A DNA stretch of 48,725 bases, from the NCBI GenBank assembly GCA_026417155.1, contig JAOADU010000015.1, positions 1 through 48,725 of the forward strand, written 5' to 3'. The number at the start of each line of letters is the position of its first letter. Within the stretch, counting starts at the first letter, position 1. The position numbers and the translations under genes were made by a program. The notes below the pieces were generated by a model. That model had not been told where the DNA came from. It worked only from the letters and a program-made list of their open reading frames with translations, and searched no databases. Origin of the DNA: Bacteroidales bacterium (lineage in GTDB: Bacteria > Bacteroidota > Bacteroidia > Bacteroidales > GWA2-32-17). Of the stretch, positions 19,857 to 30,538 are shown in pieces.

Positions 19857-20873
19857 ATGATTGCGATAACTGGTTCTACGGGATTTGTAGGTTCTCATTT
19901 GTTGGTAGAACTAATGAAAAGAGGCAAGGAAGTTATAGCCTTTAAACGTGAAACTTCTGATGTATCCTATACGCAAAAAGTTTTTGAACTTCATGATGCA
20001 CTTCATTTATTTCACCAAATTCGATGGCGAAATTGTCATTTATCGAAATATAGCGAAGTAGTAGAAGCACTAAATGGAGTAGATGTAGTTATTCATGCAG
20101 CAGCTCAGGTTAACTTAAATGAAACGGGCAATAAAGGCATGATAGAAAAGAATATTAAAATTACTGAAAATGTAGTAAATGCTTGTATTCTTCAGCACGT
20201 AAAGCGGTTTTGTTATATTAGTTCTATTGCAACAATTACTCATTCGATAGATGGGGTAGGCAAAGAGAATTCTCCTTTTGAAATTTTAACTACCGAACAT
20301 CCGTATACTGTATCAAAATGTTATGCCGAATTGGAAGTATGGAGAGGAATTCAGGAAGGCTTGCCAGGTTTTATTATCAACCCGTCGGTAATTTTAGGAT
20401 ATAGCCGTCAGTGGCAAATATTTGAATTAATGATTTCACAGTTGCAAAAAGGTTTTTATTATTATCCGTCGGGAAGAGGAAGTTTTGTAGATATTCGCGA
20501 TATTGTTCGAATTATTTTACATATAACTTTTCATACTTCTATCACGAATCAGCGTTTTATTGTAACAGCAGAAAATGTTTATTATAAGGATTTTTATAAA
20601 TATTTGTGTGAATGTTTAGGAATTTCCCAAGAACTTAAACCTATTAGCAAAGAAAAGCTGTTAATGTTGGGATATTTAGGCGAACTAATGTCGGTTGTTT
20701 CTAAAAAAAGGCTCATGAATAGATATACAGCTAGGTTATTGAATAAGGAATTAAATTATAGTAACGAAAAAATATGCGATGTATTGAATTATCAATTTAT
20801 TTCGGTGAAGGAAAGTATTCAGTATTTGTATTCGATATATGAAAAAATAAATGCAACTTCGTACATTACATAA
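19857..20873 (+). CDS. NAD-dependent epimerase/dehydratase (extended SDR)
   Basis: MIAITGSTGFVGSHLLVELMKRG Rossmann motif; VVIHAAAQVN; YCYISS-like FCYISSIATI; YTVSKCYAE (YxxxK). Confidence 0.92.
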   Translation: MIAITGSTGFVGSHLLVELMKRGKEVIAFKRETSDVSYTQKVFELHDALHLFHQIRWRNCHLSKYSEVVEALNGVDVVIHAAAQVNLNETGNKGMIEKNIKITENVVNACILQHVKRFCYISSIATITHSIDGVGKENSPFEILTTEHPYTVSKCYAELEVWRGIQEGLPGFIINPSVILGYSRQWQIFELMISQLQKGFYYYPSGRGSFVDIRDIVRIILHITFHTSITNQRFIVTAENVYYKDFYKYLCECLGISQELKPISKEKLLMLGYLGELMSVVSKKRLMNRYTARLLNKELNYSNEKICDVLNYQFISVKESIQYLYSIYEKINATSYIT

Positions 20874-20877
20874 CAAA

Positions 20878-20905
20878 AAAAGCTGCACAGGTTCGTGCAG
20901 CTTTT
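20878..20905. terminator. Bidirectional rho-independent terminator between convergent genes
   Basis: AAAAGCTGCAC-AGGTTC-GTGCAGCTTTT: perfect stem with A/T flanks, between CDSs ending at 20873 (+) and 20926 (-). Confidence 0.9.
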
Positions 20906-20925
20906 AAAATATGAGTTAAATACAT

Positions 20926-21432
20926 TTAGCTCATGTGTTTCAAGTTAAGTGCATAAAGAATAATCATAATTACAGGAATAATAAATCCGAGTGTAGCCAT
21001 CATTCCACCTAAACCAAATCCGACAAGAATAATAGTAGCAACAGGTGCAGCTAATTCACCAATAACATAAACATAAAAACCTTTTTTCATTAGTTTCCAC
21101 ATCCAAATTACACCGAGCAAGCAAATTAGTGCAGCTACTATATTTATAATGCCTAATAAAGTAGCATTTTGAGCAAGCTTATTTGCAGCATCTACGGCTT
21201 CATTTAAACTCGACATTGCCTGATCCATTCCTTCAACATTTTCCATTCCTTCCATCGAACTTAACCCTTCGGCATAAGATTGGCCAGCACTTGTAACTGC
21301 AGAGGTTACAGCACCTGCTCCCATGGTCATAATTCCACCAATAATTTGCCATGCTACGCCGATAAAACTTAAAATCCCTAATACTGTTAAAAACACGGGA
21401 CGTTTTTTGGTTTCCATTACTTGTTCTTCCAT
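20926..21432 (-). CDS. Hypothetical membrane protein
   Basis: 168 aa, several transmembrane segments (FLTVLGILSFIGVAWQIIGGIM...LLGIINIVAALICLLGVIWMWKLM...); CAAATGTA (rc TACATTTG) upstream at 21477-21484. Confidence 0.75.
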   Translation of the reverse strand: MEEQVMETKKRPVFLTVLGILSFIGVAWQIIGGIMTMGAGAVTSAVTSAGQSYAEGLSSMEGMENVEGMDQAMSSLNEAVDAANKLAQNATLLGIINIVAALICLLGVIWMWKLMKKGFYVYVIGELAAPVATIILVGFGLGGMMATLGFIIPVIMIILYALNLKHMS

Positions 21433-21571
21433 AATAATAATTTTTTAGTTAAACATAAATTAATTTAATTGATTTACAAATGTAAAACCTTTTTTTAAAA
21501 ATGCAAAAAAATGTTAATAAAATTAAAAAAATCATAATACAAATATAGCTTTTAAATGCGTCTAAAGACTT

Positions 21572-22966
21572 TTACTCAATTATGAGTTTTGCTGCAATAT
21601 TTTCAGTAATAGATTGTAAAACAACAATATAAGATCCAGATGTAATGCCTGAAATATCCACAGCAATGTGCTTTTGATTTGAAATGTTATATTCTTTTGA
21701 AAATACTACGGTTCCATGTAAATCATAAATATTTACAGTAATTGCTGTATCTTCAATATTATTATTCCACTTAATATTTAATTTATTTTTTAATGGATTA
21801 GGCCATAAGGTTAAGCATATTTTTTCTTCTTTGGGATAAATAGAAAAACCCGTTGAACTTTTTAAAATATGCCATGTAATTTTATTGAAATGGATATTAG
21901 AGTGATTGTCAACTCTGACAAGCTGTGTAGTGTCAAAAACAATTACAGACAAAGTATTCCAACCAATCGAGAGTTGTTGCTCGTTAATTAAACATGAATT
22001 AGTATCACTAACAATAAGTGAAGAATTTAAATACCATTTGATAGAAAGAGTATTCGGAGAGGGTTGCAAGGCGTTAATAAAAAAGGAAGATGCAAAAACG
22101 TCAAAATTTATTATTGTATCTGAAGGGAAAAAATCCAAAATAGGATTTACTAATGAATGAATACGTTCCACAATAGCTTCTTTGCAAACGCTGCAAAAAT
22201 TGTAAGATAAGGCTTGCATTTTGCAATTTTGTGAAGGTTTATACCAAGAGGGATCTCCAGTGTGAGGAAAAATACCAATACCAGTGCCTGTTGTGAGCCA
22301 ATTTTTCCATTTTATTAACTGAGGATTGGATTGTTGAGTCATATTTGGTTTTTCTGCTGCATATTGAGCTCCTGCCCAATATTCGTCGGCAAGATAGGCA
22401 AACGAATGACCAGCCTCATGTAGCAAAATCTCGCTTGAAGCAGTATGCATGGTACTTGTAGCAACAACTCCTCCCGAACCACCATAATAGGGAGTATTGG
22501 CGATAATTAATACTTGATCATAATCGGGAAAAAATTGTGCAAGTGTGTTGAAAATATTAGAGTAATTGTTGGGGGTGACCAAACGATGAATATTATAACG
22601 ATCAAAACTGCAACCAAAATAGGTGTTTTTAGCAGTTATGGGAACTTGTGGACTCGCTGTATAACAATCCGGAGCTGTGCCGGGATGAGAACAACCACTA
22701 TCAGCAGAAGCAATTTTAATTACAAATACATTGAAAAATTGTTTGTATTCCTTCCAAGGTGAACAATTAAAAAAATAGTTTATCAATTGAGTGGCATCTT
22801 GTAAAAATTTATCTTGTTGATTGAATGTATAACCGTCACCCATGATTACAACATTAATAAGTTTATTTGTATGTCCATTATAGAAAATGGTGTCTAATCC
22901 CAAGGGTTGACTATACATAAAAAACTTAAAAAATATTATAGAAAACAAAATGATAAAAAATTTCAT
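21572..22966 (-). CDS. M64 family (IgA-peptidase-like) metallopeptidase with T9SS sorting domain
   Basis: VVIMGDGYTFNQQDKFLQDA, FNVFVIKIASADSGCSHPG, ILLHEAGHSFAYLADEYW (HExxH-type zinc site); C-terminus LTLWPNPLKNKLNIKW...DLHGTVV...SGITSGSYIVVLQSITENIAAKLIIE. Confidence 0.9.
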   Translation of the reverse strand: MKFFIILFSIIFFKFFMYSQPLGLDTIFYNGHTNKLINVVIMGDGYTFNQQDKFLQDATQLINYFFNCSPWKEYKQFFNVFVIKIASADSGCSHPGTAPDCYTASPQVPITAKNTYFGCSFDRYNIHRLVTPNNYSNIFNTLAQFFPDYDQVLIIANTPYYGGSGGVVATSTMHTASSEILLHEAGHSFAYLADEYWAGAQYAAEKPNMTQQSNPQLIKWKNWLTTGTGIGIFPHTGDPSWYKPSQNCKMQALSYNFCSVCKEAIVERIHSLVNPILDFFPSDTIINFDVFASSFFINALQPSPNTLSIKWYLNSSLIVSDTNSCLINEQQLSIGWNTLSVIVFDTTQLVRVDNHSNIHFNKITWHILKSSTGFSIYPKEEKICLTLWPNPLKNKLNIKWNNNIEDTAITVNIYDLHGTVVFSKEYNISNQKHIAVDISGITSGSYIVVLQSITENIAAKLIIE

Positions 22967-23409
22967 AGTTGAATAGAATTAAGAAAGCGAATATTTTTAT
23001 TTGATGACATTTCAAAAAATTTTAATTCATTAATTTTTTGATGAGGAGGAATGGCAAAACGAATAAAAAAATCAGCAGAATCTAAATCAACAAGAACTCT
23101 ATGAATATTACCTGTTTCGTCAAAAACTTCAATATGTTGATATAATGGATGTTCTATTGTTAAGCTATCTCTGTATTGTTGCCCTTGAATTTTAATAAAC
23201 AAAATAGAAGTATTTAAAGAATTTTCAGGATACTTCTTTAAATTACCATTGGTGTAAATGGCATTAATTAACTTTACAGATGGTTCGGATTGCTTATAAA
23301 TTCGTAAATGTAAAAAAGCAATTTGTGGCATTTTTTCATTATGACTTGGAATGAATGATTGAAAGAATAAGTTAAATAAAACAGAAAAAACGTAAACAGT
23401 TGAAAACAT
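22963..23409 (-). CDS. Hypothetical secreted or membrane-anchored protein coupled to the M64 peptidase gene
   Basis: Overlaps the M64 start by 4 nt. Hydrophobic N-terminus MFSTVYVFSVLFNLFFQSF. Start moved to ATG at 23407-23409 because a TATTTTTG element lies at 23428-23435. Confidence 0.65.
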   Translation of the reverse strand: MFSTVYVFSVLFNLFFQSFIPSHNEKMPQIAFLHLRIYKQSEPSVKLINAIYTNGNLKKYPENSLNTSILFIKIQGQQYRDSLTIEHPLYQHIEVFDETGNIHRVLVDLDSADFFIRFAIPPHQKINELKFFEMSSNKNIRFLNSIQL

Positions 23410-23493
23410 TGTTTTAATAATTTTAATCAAAAATAATAAAACTAGATTAAAATTTAAAATACAAATTCACCGATTATGAATTGCTCACTAAAG

Positions 23494-23525
23494 TTTGAAC
23501 ATTTAGATAAAAAAATATACCTTTG
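23494..23525 (+). promoter_or_regulatory. Bacteroidota-type promoter for glyA
   Basis: TTTG (23494-23497), 20-nt spacer, TACCTTTG (23518-23525), 23 nt before the ATG. Confidence 0.7.
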
Positions 23526-23548
23526 CTTTCAAACATAAAGTTCAAAGT

Positions 23549-24829
23549 ATGGAAAAAGATCATTTAGTATTTCAACTAATAGAAGAAGAATATCAACGTC
23601 AATTAAATGGAATAGAACTTATCGCATCCGAAAACTTTGTTAGTCCTTATGTGCTCCAAGCAATGGGCTCAGTTATGACCAATAAATACGCCGAAGGTTA
23701 CCCCGGAAAAAGATACTATGGCGGATGTGAAGTTGTAGATAAATCGGAGCAATTAGCAATAGATCGGTTAAAAGAATTATTTGGAGCCGAATATGCCAAT
23801 GTGCAGCCACATTCGGGAGCTCAGGCCAATGCTGCTGTTATGCTTGCAGTATTAAAACCGGGCGATAAGTTTTTAGGACTTGATTTAGCACATGGTGGAC
23901 ACTTAACACATGGATCAGCAGTAAACTATTCAGGTATATTATATCAACCTATTGCGTATCAGGTACGCGAAGACACAGGTATGGTCGATTACGACCAGAT
24001 GGAAAAATTAGCCATTGAGCACAAACCAAAATTGATTGTTGCTGGAGCATCGGCATATAGCCGCGATTGGGATTTTGCTCGTATGCGTTGCATAGCCGAC
24101 AAAGTAGGTGCCTTGTTGATGGCAGATATTGCCCATCCAGCGGGACTAATTGCTGCCAAAGAATTAAATAACCCATTTCCGCATTGTCATATTGTTACTT
24201 CTACAACACATAAAACCTTAAGAGGACCTAGAGGAGGTATTATTATTATGGGCAAAGATTTTCCAAACCCATGGGGATTAACAACTCCAAAAGGAGAAAT
24301 AAAAATGATGTCGGCAATACTCGATTCAGCTGTCTTTCCTGGAACTCAAGGTGGCCCGTTAGAACATGTGATAGCTGCAAAAGCTGTGGCTTTTGGCGAA
24401 GCTTTAACTCCTGGTTACAAGGAATACATTAAGCAAGTTAAGAAAAATGCCAAAGCAATGGCTGAGGCTTTTCTTGCAAAAGGGTATAAAATAATTTCCG
24501 GAGGTACCGATAATCATTTAATGTTGATTGATCTGCGAACTAAATTTCCCGATATTACAGGTAAACAAGTAGAAAATACTTTGGTAAAAGCACATATAAC
24601 CATAAATAAAAATATGGTGCCATTTGATAGTCGTTCGCCATTCTTAACATCGGGTATTCGTGTAGGTACTCCTGCCATTACAACAAGAGGTTTAAAAGAA
24701 GAGCACATGCCAATTATTGTTGATTTCATTGATAAGGTTATTTCAAATATCAACAACGAAGAAATAATTAATAAAGTAGGGAACGATGTAAAAGAAATGA
24801 TGTCGAAATTTCCACTTTTCGCCTGGTAA
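23549..24829 (+). CDS. glyA: Serine hydroxymethyltransferase
   Basis: [60 protein letters not shown]-type PLP lysine motif ([19 protein letters not shown]). Confidence 0.98.
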   Translation: MEKDHLVFQLIEEEYQRQLNGIELIASENFVSPYVLQAMGSVMTNKYAEGYPGKRYYGGCEVVDKSEQLAIDRLKELFGAEYANVQPHSGAQANAAVMLAVLKPGDKFLGLDLAHGGHLTHGSAVNYSGILYQPIAYQVREDTGMVDYDQMEKLAIEHKPKLIVAGASAYSRDWDFARMRCIADKVGALLMADIAHPAGLIAAKELNNPFPHCHIVTSTTHKTLRGPRGGIIIMGKDFPNPWGLTTPKGEIKMMSAILDSAVFPGTQGGPLEHVIAAKAVAFGEALTPGYKEYIKQVKKNAKAMAEAFLAKGYKIISGGTDNHLMLIDLRTKFPDITGKQVENTLVKAHITINKNMVPFDSRSPFLTSGIRVGTPAITTRGLKEEHMPIIVDFIDKVISNINNEEIINKVGNDVKEMMSKFPLFAW

Positions 24830-25855
24830 TTAAACTTTATAATACCAACGATACCATTCTATAAATTTTTTAATACCAAATTGAATAGGGGTAAAGGGTT
24901 TGAAATTTAATAATTTATACAAAGCAGTTGTATCGGCATGAGTACTAACGACATCGCCGGGTTGTAAGGGTAAGTAGTTTATATGAGCTTTTAACTGAAG
25001 CTCATTTTCTATGGCAGCCACAAAATCCATTAATTTTACGGGACTACCATTGCCAATATTAAAAAGCTGATATGGTGCCGGTGTTTTATTTGAGTTATTT
25101 TTTTGGGGAGGTTTATTAATTAATAACGCAATTGCTTTTACAATATCGTCAATGTATGTAAAATCGCGGTACATGTTTCCATGATTGTAAACGTCAATAG
25201 GTTTATTTTCTAAAATATTTTTAGTGAATTTAAACAATGCCATGTCGGGTCTGCCCCAAGGGCCATATACTGTAAAAAAACGCAAACCAGTGGTAGGAAT
25301 ATCAAATAAATAGGAATAAGTGTGAGCCATAAGTTCGTTCGATTTCTTCGATGCCGCATAGAGACTAGCGGGAAAATCGACCATTTGTGATTCCGTAAAT
25401 GGAATTTCTTTATTTAATCCGTAAACGCTACTACTACTGGCATATATTAAATGCTTAACCGGATTAAACCTGCAATATTCCAAAATGTTTAGAAATGCTT
25501 CTATATTCGAAGAAATGTAAGTATACGGATTTTCGAAGCTGTAACGAACACCAGCTTGTGCAGCTAAATGAATGATAATATCGGGGGCAAAATTTTTTAT
25601 ATATGATAAAATGTGTTTATTCTCAATGGAACACTTTAAAAATAGTAAATTGGGGTATGTATGGCTTTTTATTAATGTTTCTTCCTGAATATCTTCTTTT
25701 TTAAAACCAATGTCAAGTAATCGGTTATATTTTAATTGAGTATCGTAGTAATTGTTAATATTATCGATGCAAAGAATTAAATGTTCTTGTTGTTGTAATA
25801 ACTTAGTTAAATGAAATCCGATAAAGCCAGCCGTCCCAGTTATGACAATGTTCAT
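24830..25855 (-). CDS. NAD-dependent epimerase (UDP-glucuronate 4-epimerase-like)
   Basis: MNIVITGTAGFIGFHLTKLLQQ; HLAAQAGVRYSFENPYTYISSNIEAFLNILE; ASSSSVYG; YAASKKSNELMAHTYSYLFDIPTTGLRFFTVYGPWGRPDMALFKF. Confidence 0.92.
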   Translation of the reverse strand: MNIVITGTAGFIGFHLTKLLQQQEHLILCIDNINNYYDTQLKYNRLLDIGFKKEDIQEETLIKSHTYPNLLFLKCSIENKHILSYIKNFAPDIIIHLAAQAGVRYSFENPYTYISSNIEAFLNILEYCRFNPVKHLIYASSSSVYGLNKEIPFTESQMVDFPASLYAASKKSNELMAHTYSYLFDIPTTGLRFFTVYGPWGRPDMALFKFTKNILENKPIDVYNHGNMYRDFTYIDDIVKAIALLINKPPQKNNSNKTPAPYQLFNIGNGSPVKLMDFVAAIENELQLKAHINYLPLQPGDVVSTHADTTALYKLLNFKPFTPIQFGIKKFIEWYRWYYKV

Positions 25856-25858
25856 ATG

Positions 25859-28759
25859 TTACAGTTTCTTCTTCATTTCTATTTCGTTAAAGCATTCAAT
25901 GATATCTCCAACTTTAATATCATTAAATTTTTCGATGCCAAGTCCGCATTCTAAGCCGGCTTGTACTTCTTTAACATCATCTTTGAATCGTTTAAGTGAA
26001 TTTAATTCACCGGTATAAACAACAATTCCGTCGCGAATTAACCGTATTTTTGCATTGCGTACAATTTTTCCTTCATGAACAAGACAACCTGCAACGGTTC
26101 CAACTTTGGCGATTTTAAATGTTTCTTTAACTTCAGCCGAACCAAGAATTTCTTCTTTAATAACTGGCGATAGCATTCCTTCAATAGCTTGCTTTATTTC
26201 TTCAATAGCATCGTAAATTATAGAGTAGATGCGTATTTCAATTTGTTCTTGTTCGGCAAGTTTACGAGCTGCCATAGAAGGACGTACCTGGAAACCAATT
26301 ATTAAAGCGTCGGAAGCTGTAGCCAGCATAACATCTGATTCGGATATTTGGCCAACGGCTTTATGAATAACATTTACTTGAATTTCTTCGTTGCTTAGCT
26401 TAATTAGAGAGTCGCTTAAGGCTTCGATAGAGCCATCTACGTCGCCTTTAATAATGATATTCAATTCTTTGAAGTTTCCAAGTTTTAAGCGGCGACCAAT
26501 TTCTTCGAGAGTGATATGTTTTTTTGTTCTCAGTCCTTGTTCGCGAAGAATTTGAGCACGTTTTGTAGCAATATCTTTGGCTTCTTGTTCCGATGTTAGT
26601 ACATTAAATTTGTCGCCTGCTTGGGGTGCACCATTTAAACCCAGAATTTGCACCGGAGTAGAAGGTCCTGCTTCAGAAAGTCGTTGATTGCGTTCATTAA
26701 ACATGGCTTTTACTTTGCCATAATATGTGCCGGCTAAAACTATATCGCCTATGCGCAATGTTCCGTTTTTAACTAATACGTTAGCAACATATCCTTTCCC
26801 TTTATCGAGCGACGATTCTATGATTACACCTGAGGCACGCCGCTTAGGATTGGCTTTTAAATCGAGCAAATCGGCTTCAAGCAAAACTTTTTCGAGCAGA
26901 AGGTTAACATTAAGTCCTTGCTTTGCCGATATTTCTTGAGATTGATATTTACCGCCCCATTCTTCTACTAATAAATTCATATTAGCAAGCTGTTCGCGAA
27001 TACGGTCGGGGTTTGCTTCGGGTTTATCTATTTTGTTAATGGCAAATATCATAGGTACGCCTGCTGCTTGTGCATGATTAATTGCTTCAACTGTTTGTGG
27101 TTTTATGCCATCGTCGGCTGCGATAACAATTATTGCAATGTCGGTAACCTGAGCACCACGGGCACGCATTGCTGTGAAAGCTTCGTGACCAGGTGTGTCT
27201 AAAAATGTGATGGTTCTACCGTTTTCTAGTGTAACGCTATAGGCACCAATGTGTTGGGTAATACCACCGGCTTCGCCTGCAACCACATTAGTATTACGAA
27301 TGTAATCGAGTAATTTTGTTTTCCCGTGGTCAACATGTCCCATGACAGTAACTATTGGCGGGCGAGGTTGTAAATCTTCTTCGTTATCTACTTGATTGTC
27401 TTCGTAGTCGGTTTGTACTTCTACCGTAATAAATTCGGTTTTGAAGCCAAATTCATCGGCAATAATAGTTATAGTATCTGCATCGAGCCTTTGATTTATA
27501 GAAACAAAGAGGCCTAAACTCATGCATGTTGCAATTACCTCATTTACAGGCACATTCATGAGGCTGGCTAATTCGTTGACAGATACAAATTCTGTTATTT
27601 TTAGTATATGCTTTTCTTTTTCTTGTTGTTCGAGTTCTTCCTGAAGTTTTTGTTTGATATCATCGCGTTTTTCTTTTCTATATTTAGCGGCTTGTGATTT
27701 TGCTCTATTTTCCATCATAGAGATGGTATTTTTGATAGAGCGTTCTACTTCTTCTTCATCAACTTCGAACCGATGTTTTTTCTTTTTGTCTTTTTTAAAG
27801 AATTTTTTGCTGGGCTTTTCGTGTTCTTTCTTTTGTTGAATTTCTGTAGGATCTGTTACAGGAGCAACTTTTGAAACATTAATTCGCTTACGTTTACGTT
27901 TTTTTTCTTCTTTATCTTTTTCTTGCGAGGTTGAGAAAACAGGTTTTGGTCCTTTTTCTGTTTTTTCTTTTTTTGTTTCGTGGGGTTCTTTTGTTTTTTG
28001 CGGTTGTTTTTGATACTGGTTGATGTCTATTTTACCAACAACGTTTGGCCCTTCAAGTTTTATTTTTTCGGTTCTGTATATTTCTTCAGAAACTTTTTCT
28101 TCTTTTTTTACTTCAGTAATATCGGCTTGAGGAGGAGTATAATTCTCGGTTGTTGAAGATTCTTTAGTTTCTTGTTGTATGTCAATGGATTTTTCTTCTT
28201 TTTTCTCTTTCTTTTTTTCTTCTAAATTAATTTTTGTAATTACTTTAGGAGCTTCTATTTTAGGAATTTCTGTTTTTATTTCTTCTTGCGTTTCTTTTTG
28301 GGGCTCAGGAGGTGTAGTTGTTTTTACATTAGGTATGTCAGCTTTTTCTTGTTTAATGGGTGTTTCTTGTTTTGGTTTTTCGGTTTTTTTGCTTTCAGAA
28401 AGGTCAACTTTTCCTAAAATTTTTGGACCCGTAATAATGGGTTTCGTTAGCGGAATTTCATCATCTTCTTCCAGTTCTTCGGGTTGAGTTTTTTTGGAAG
28501 ATACGTCGTCGATTGTTATACTTTGGGTATTTTTAGTAGAAATATTGATATTTTCAGCTTTATTTTTTAAATTTTTATCGGAACCAAATTCTTTGAGCAA
28601 TTCCTCATACATTTCGGGTGTAATTTTTGTTGCGTTTGGATTATCTTTATCTACAACAATTTTAAATTTTTTGCTGAGTAAAAATTCAACAACTCTATCA
28701 ACAGAAATGTTTAGCTCTTTAGCTACTTTAGGAAGTCGGTGTGCTTTTGCATCGCTCAT
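25859..28759 (-). CDS. infB: Translation initiation factor IF-2
   Basis: [63 protein letters not shown]; long charged low-complexity N-terminus. Confidence 0.98.
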   Translation of the reverse strand: MSDAKAHRLPKVAKELNISVDRVVEFLLSKKFKIVVDKDNPNATKITPEMYEELLKEFGSDKNLKNKAENINISTKNTQSITIDDVSSKKTQPEELEEDDEIPLTKPIITGPKILGKVDLSESKKTEKPKQETPIKQEKADIPNVKTTTPPEPQKETQEEIKTEIPKIEAPKVITKINLEEKKKEKKEEKSIDIQQETKESSTTENYTPPQADITEVKKEEKVSEEIYRTEKIKLEGPNVVGKIDINQYQKQPQKTKEPHETKKEKTEKGPKPVFSTSQEKDKEEKKRKRKRINVSKVAPVTDPTEIQQKKEHEKPSKKFFKKDKKKKHRFEVDEEEVERSIKNTISMMENRAKSQAAKYRKEKRDDIKQKLQEELEQQEKEKHILKITEFVSVNELASLMNVPVNEVIATCMSLGLFVSINQRLDADTITIIADEFGFKTEFITVEVQTDYEDNQVDNEEDLQPRPPIVTVMGHVDHGKTKLLDYIRNTNVVAGEAGGITQHIGAYSVTLENGRTITFLDTPGHEAFTAMRARGAQVTDIAIIVIAADDGIKPQTVEAINHAQAAGVPMIFAINKIDKPEANPDRIREQLANMNLLVEEWGGKYQSQEISAKQGLNVNLLLEKVLLEADLLDLKANPKRRASGVIIESSLDKGKGYVANVLVKNGTLRIGDIVLAGTYYGKVKAMFNERNQRLSEAGPSTPVQILGLNGAPQAGDKFNVLTSEQEAKDIATKRAQILREQGLRTKKHITLEEIGRRLKLGNFKELNIIIKGDVDGSIEALSDSLIKLSNEEIQVNVIHKAVGQISESDVMLATASDALIIGFQVRPSMAARKLAEQEQIEIRIYSIIYDAIEEIKQAIEGMLSPVIKEEILGSAEVKETFKIAKVGTVAGCLVHEGKIVRNAKIRLIRDGIVVYTGELNSLKRFKDDVKEVQAGLECGLGIEKFNDIKVGDIIECFNEIEMKKKL

Positions 28760-28789
28760 AGTCTTAGTGGTTTTTATGTATTTGTAATT

Positions 28790-30028
28790 TTATTCAAATT
28801 CGGCTCTTAAAATATCCATGACATTTTGAATAGTTTCTTCTTCTAAGTCGGTAAGGCGGGCAAGATCTTCAACGGAATATTTCATTACACTTTTAGCTGT
28901 GTCGCAACCAATTTTCTTAAGTTCGTCAATGACCCATTTATCGATTTCATCGGAGAATTCATCCAAATCAATATCTTCTTCTTCGCCTTCAGCAAGATTT
29001 CTATAAACATCTATTTCGTATCCTGTTAGTTGGCTGGCGAGTTTAATGTTGAAGCCGCCTTTTCCTATAGCCAGCGAAACCTGATCGGGGTCGAGATACA
29101 CTTCGGCTCGTTTTTCGCTTTCTATTATTTTAATGTCTGATATTTTTGCAGGGCTTAGTGCACGCTGAATATATAAAGCAGTATTTGTTGTGTAATTTAT
29201 TACGTCGATGTTTTCGTTGCGAAGTTCTCTAACTATGCCATGAATTCTTGAACCTTTAACACCGACACATGCTCCAACAGGATCGATGCGGTCGTCGTAC
29301 GATTCTACAGCTACTTTGGCTCTTTCGCCGGGAATGCGGACTATTTTTTTGATAGTAATAAGCCCATCATATATTTCGGGTACTTCTTGTTCAAACAATC
29401 GTTCCAGGAAAACGGGTGAAGTACGCGAAACAATTATATTGGGTGTGTTATTTTTCATTTCTACTTTAATAAGTACACCTCGAACAACGTCTCCTTTTTT
29501 GTAAAAATCGGATGGTATTTGCTCACTTCGGGGAAGAATAAGTTCGTTGCCTTCATCGTCGAGCAATAAAATTTCTTTTTTCCATACTTGGTATACTTCG
29601 CCACTAACTATCTCGCCAATTTTTTCTTTATATTTGTTAAAAACGTTGCTTTTTTCATATTCAAGTACTTTTGATTGAAAATTTTGACGCATAGCTAAAA
29701 TAGTGCGACGATTGAAGCGACTAATTTCAATTTTTTCTGATACTTCTTCATCTACTTCATAGTCTTCATCTATTTTTTTTGCTTCTGATAAAGGGATTTG
29801 AGAAACAGGATCGGTAAATTCTTCGTCGGGTACAACAACTCTATTGTGCCAAATTTCTAAGTCGTTTTTGTCGGGGTTAAGAATAATATCAAAATGCTCG
29901 TTTGTGCCATATTCACGCTTAATAGCATTGAGTAATACTTCTTCGAGTATTTTCATAAGTGTAGGGCGATCAATGTTCTTTTGTTCTTTAAATTCAGTGA
30001 AAAATTCCGTTAAATTCAAATTCTTCAT
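28790..30028 (-). CDS. nusA: Transcription termination/antitermination factor NusA
   Basis: S1 and KH domains: GEIVSGEVYQVWKKEILLL, DPVGACVGVKGSRIHGIVRELRNENIDVI, VSLAIGKGGFNIKLASQLTGYEIDV. Confidence 0.97.
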   Translation of the reverse strand: MKNLNLTEFFTEFKEQKNIDRPTLMKILEEVLLNAIKREYGTNEHFDIILNPDKNDLEIWHNRVVVPDEEFTDPVSQIPLSEAKKIDEDYEVDEEVSEKIEISRFNRRTILAMRQNFQSKVLEYEKSNVFNKYKEKIGEIVSGEVYQVWKKEILLLDDEGNELILPRSEQIPSDFYKKGDVVRGVLIKVEMKNNTPNIIVSRTSPVFLERLFEQEVPEIYDGLITIKKIVRIPGERAKVAVESYDDRIDPVGACVGVKGSRIHGIVRELRNENIDVINYTTNTALYIQRALSPAKISDIKIIESEKRAEVYLDPDQVSLAIGKGGFNIKLASQLTGYEIDVYRNLAEGEEEDIDLDEFSDEIDKWVIDELKKIGCDTAKSVMKYSVEDLARLTDLEEETIQNVMDILRAEFE

Positions 30029-30042
30029 AAGCCTATGTTCGT

Positions 30043-30468
30043 TTAAAATATGATTATTTTAACAGATTGAATAAATTCATTAAGAAAAACTGTTTCTATT
30101 TTTTCTTTTTTGGTTTCTTGAATGATTGTTGTTTTGGTGGGTGTGTATTCGTGAAGAGTGCCAATGTGTTTTTTGCCATCGCGGGTTTTAATTTCTACTT
30201 TTTTGCCTATGTGCTTTAAAAATTGTATGGGTGCACGGAGAGGTTTATCAATTCCAGCCGAAGAAACAGTTAGTTCAAGAGTATTGGGTTGAGGAAGTTG
30301 TTGAATAATGTGTCGCAAAACTGCTGCACAATCGTCAATAGTGATTCCTTCTAAACTTTCGATAAAGATGGTAAAATGGTGTTCTTTGTGTTCGGTGATT
30401 TCAATCACTTCGAACGCTTTCCCAATGTTGGCAGTTAATGCTATTTGTTTTAATTCTTCTTTGTTCAT
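30043..30468 (-). CDS. rimP: Ribosome maturation factor RimP
   Basis: IDDCAAVLRHII, LELTVSSAGIDKPLRAPIQFLKHIGKKVEIKTRDGKKHIGTL; adjacent to nusA-infB. Start moved to ATG (MNKEELKQ). Confidence 0.93.
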   Translation of the reverse strand: MNKEELKQIALTANIGKAFEVIEITEHKEHHFTIFIESLEGITIDDCAAVLRHIIQQLPQPNTLELTVSSAGIDKPLRAPIQFLKHIGKKVEIKTRDGKKHIGTLHEYTPTKTTIIQETKKEKIETVFLNEFIQSVKIIIF

Positions 30469-30483
30469 AGTTTTGTTAAACAA

Positions 30484-30507
30484 ACAGGGGACTTATGAGT
30501 CCCCTGT
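30484..30507 (-). other. Perfect 10-bp hairpin immediately upstream of rimP (leader structure or weak terminator)
   Basis: ACAGGGGACT-TATG-AGTCCCCTGT on the plus strand. On the minus strand it is followed by UUUGUUAAAC, a poor U tract. Confidence 0.8.
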
Positions 30508-30530
30508 AAAAATTCCCCACAAAGATGTTG

Positions 30531-30538
30531 CAAAGTTA
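30531..30538 (-). promoter_or_regulatory. Candidate -7 promoter element (TAACTTTG) for rimP-nusA-infB
   Basis: CAAAGTTA on the plus strand; no good -33 element seen at the expected spacing. Confidence 0.4.

Noticed and set aside
25859-28759. K/E/P-rich repeats in the IF-2 N-terminus as a possible repeat array
   Set aside because: Degenerate low-complexity linker typical of long IF-2 forms. No regular spacer/repeat structure, so not CRISPR or a tandem repeat locus.
28179-28787. Ser/Phe-rich plus-strand ORFs antisense to the infB N-terminus (28179-28487, 28494-28787)
   Set aside because: They are the reverse reading of the lysine/glutamate-rich low-complexity IF-2 N-terminus, with no independent promoter or domain.
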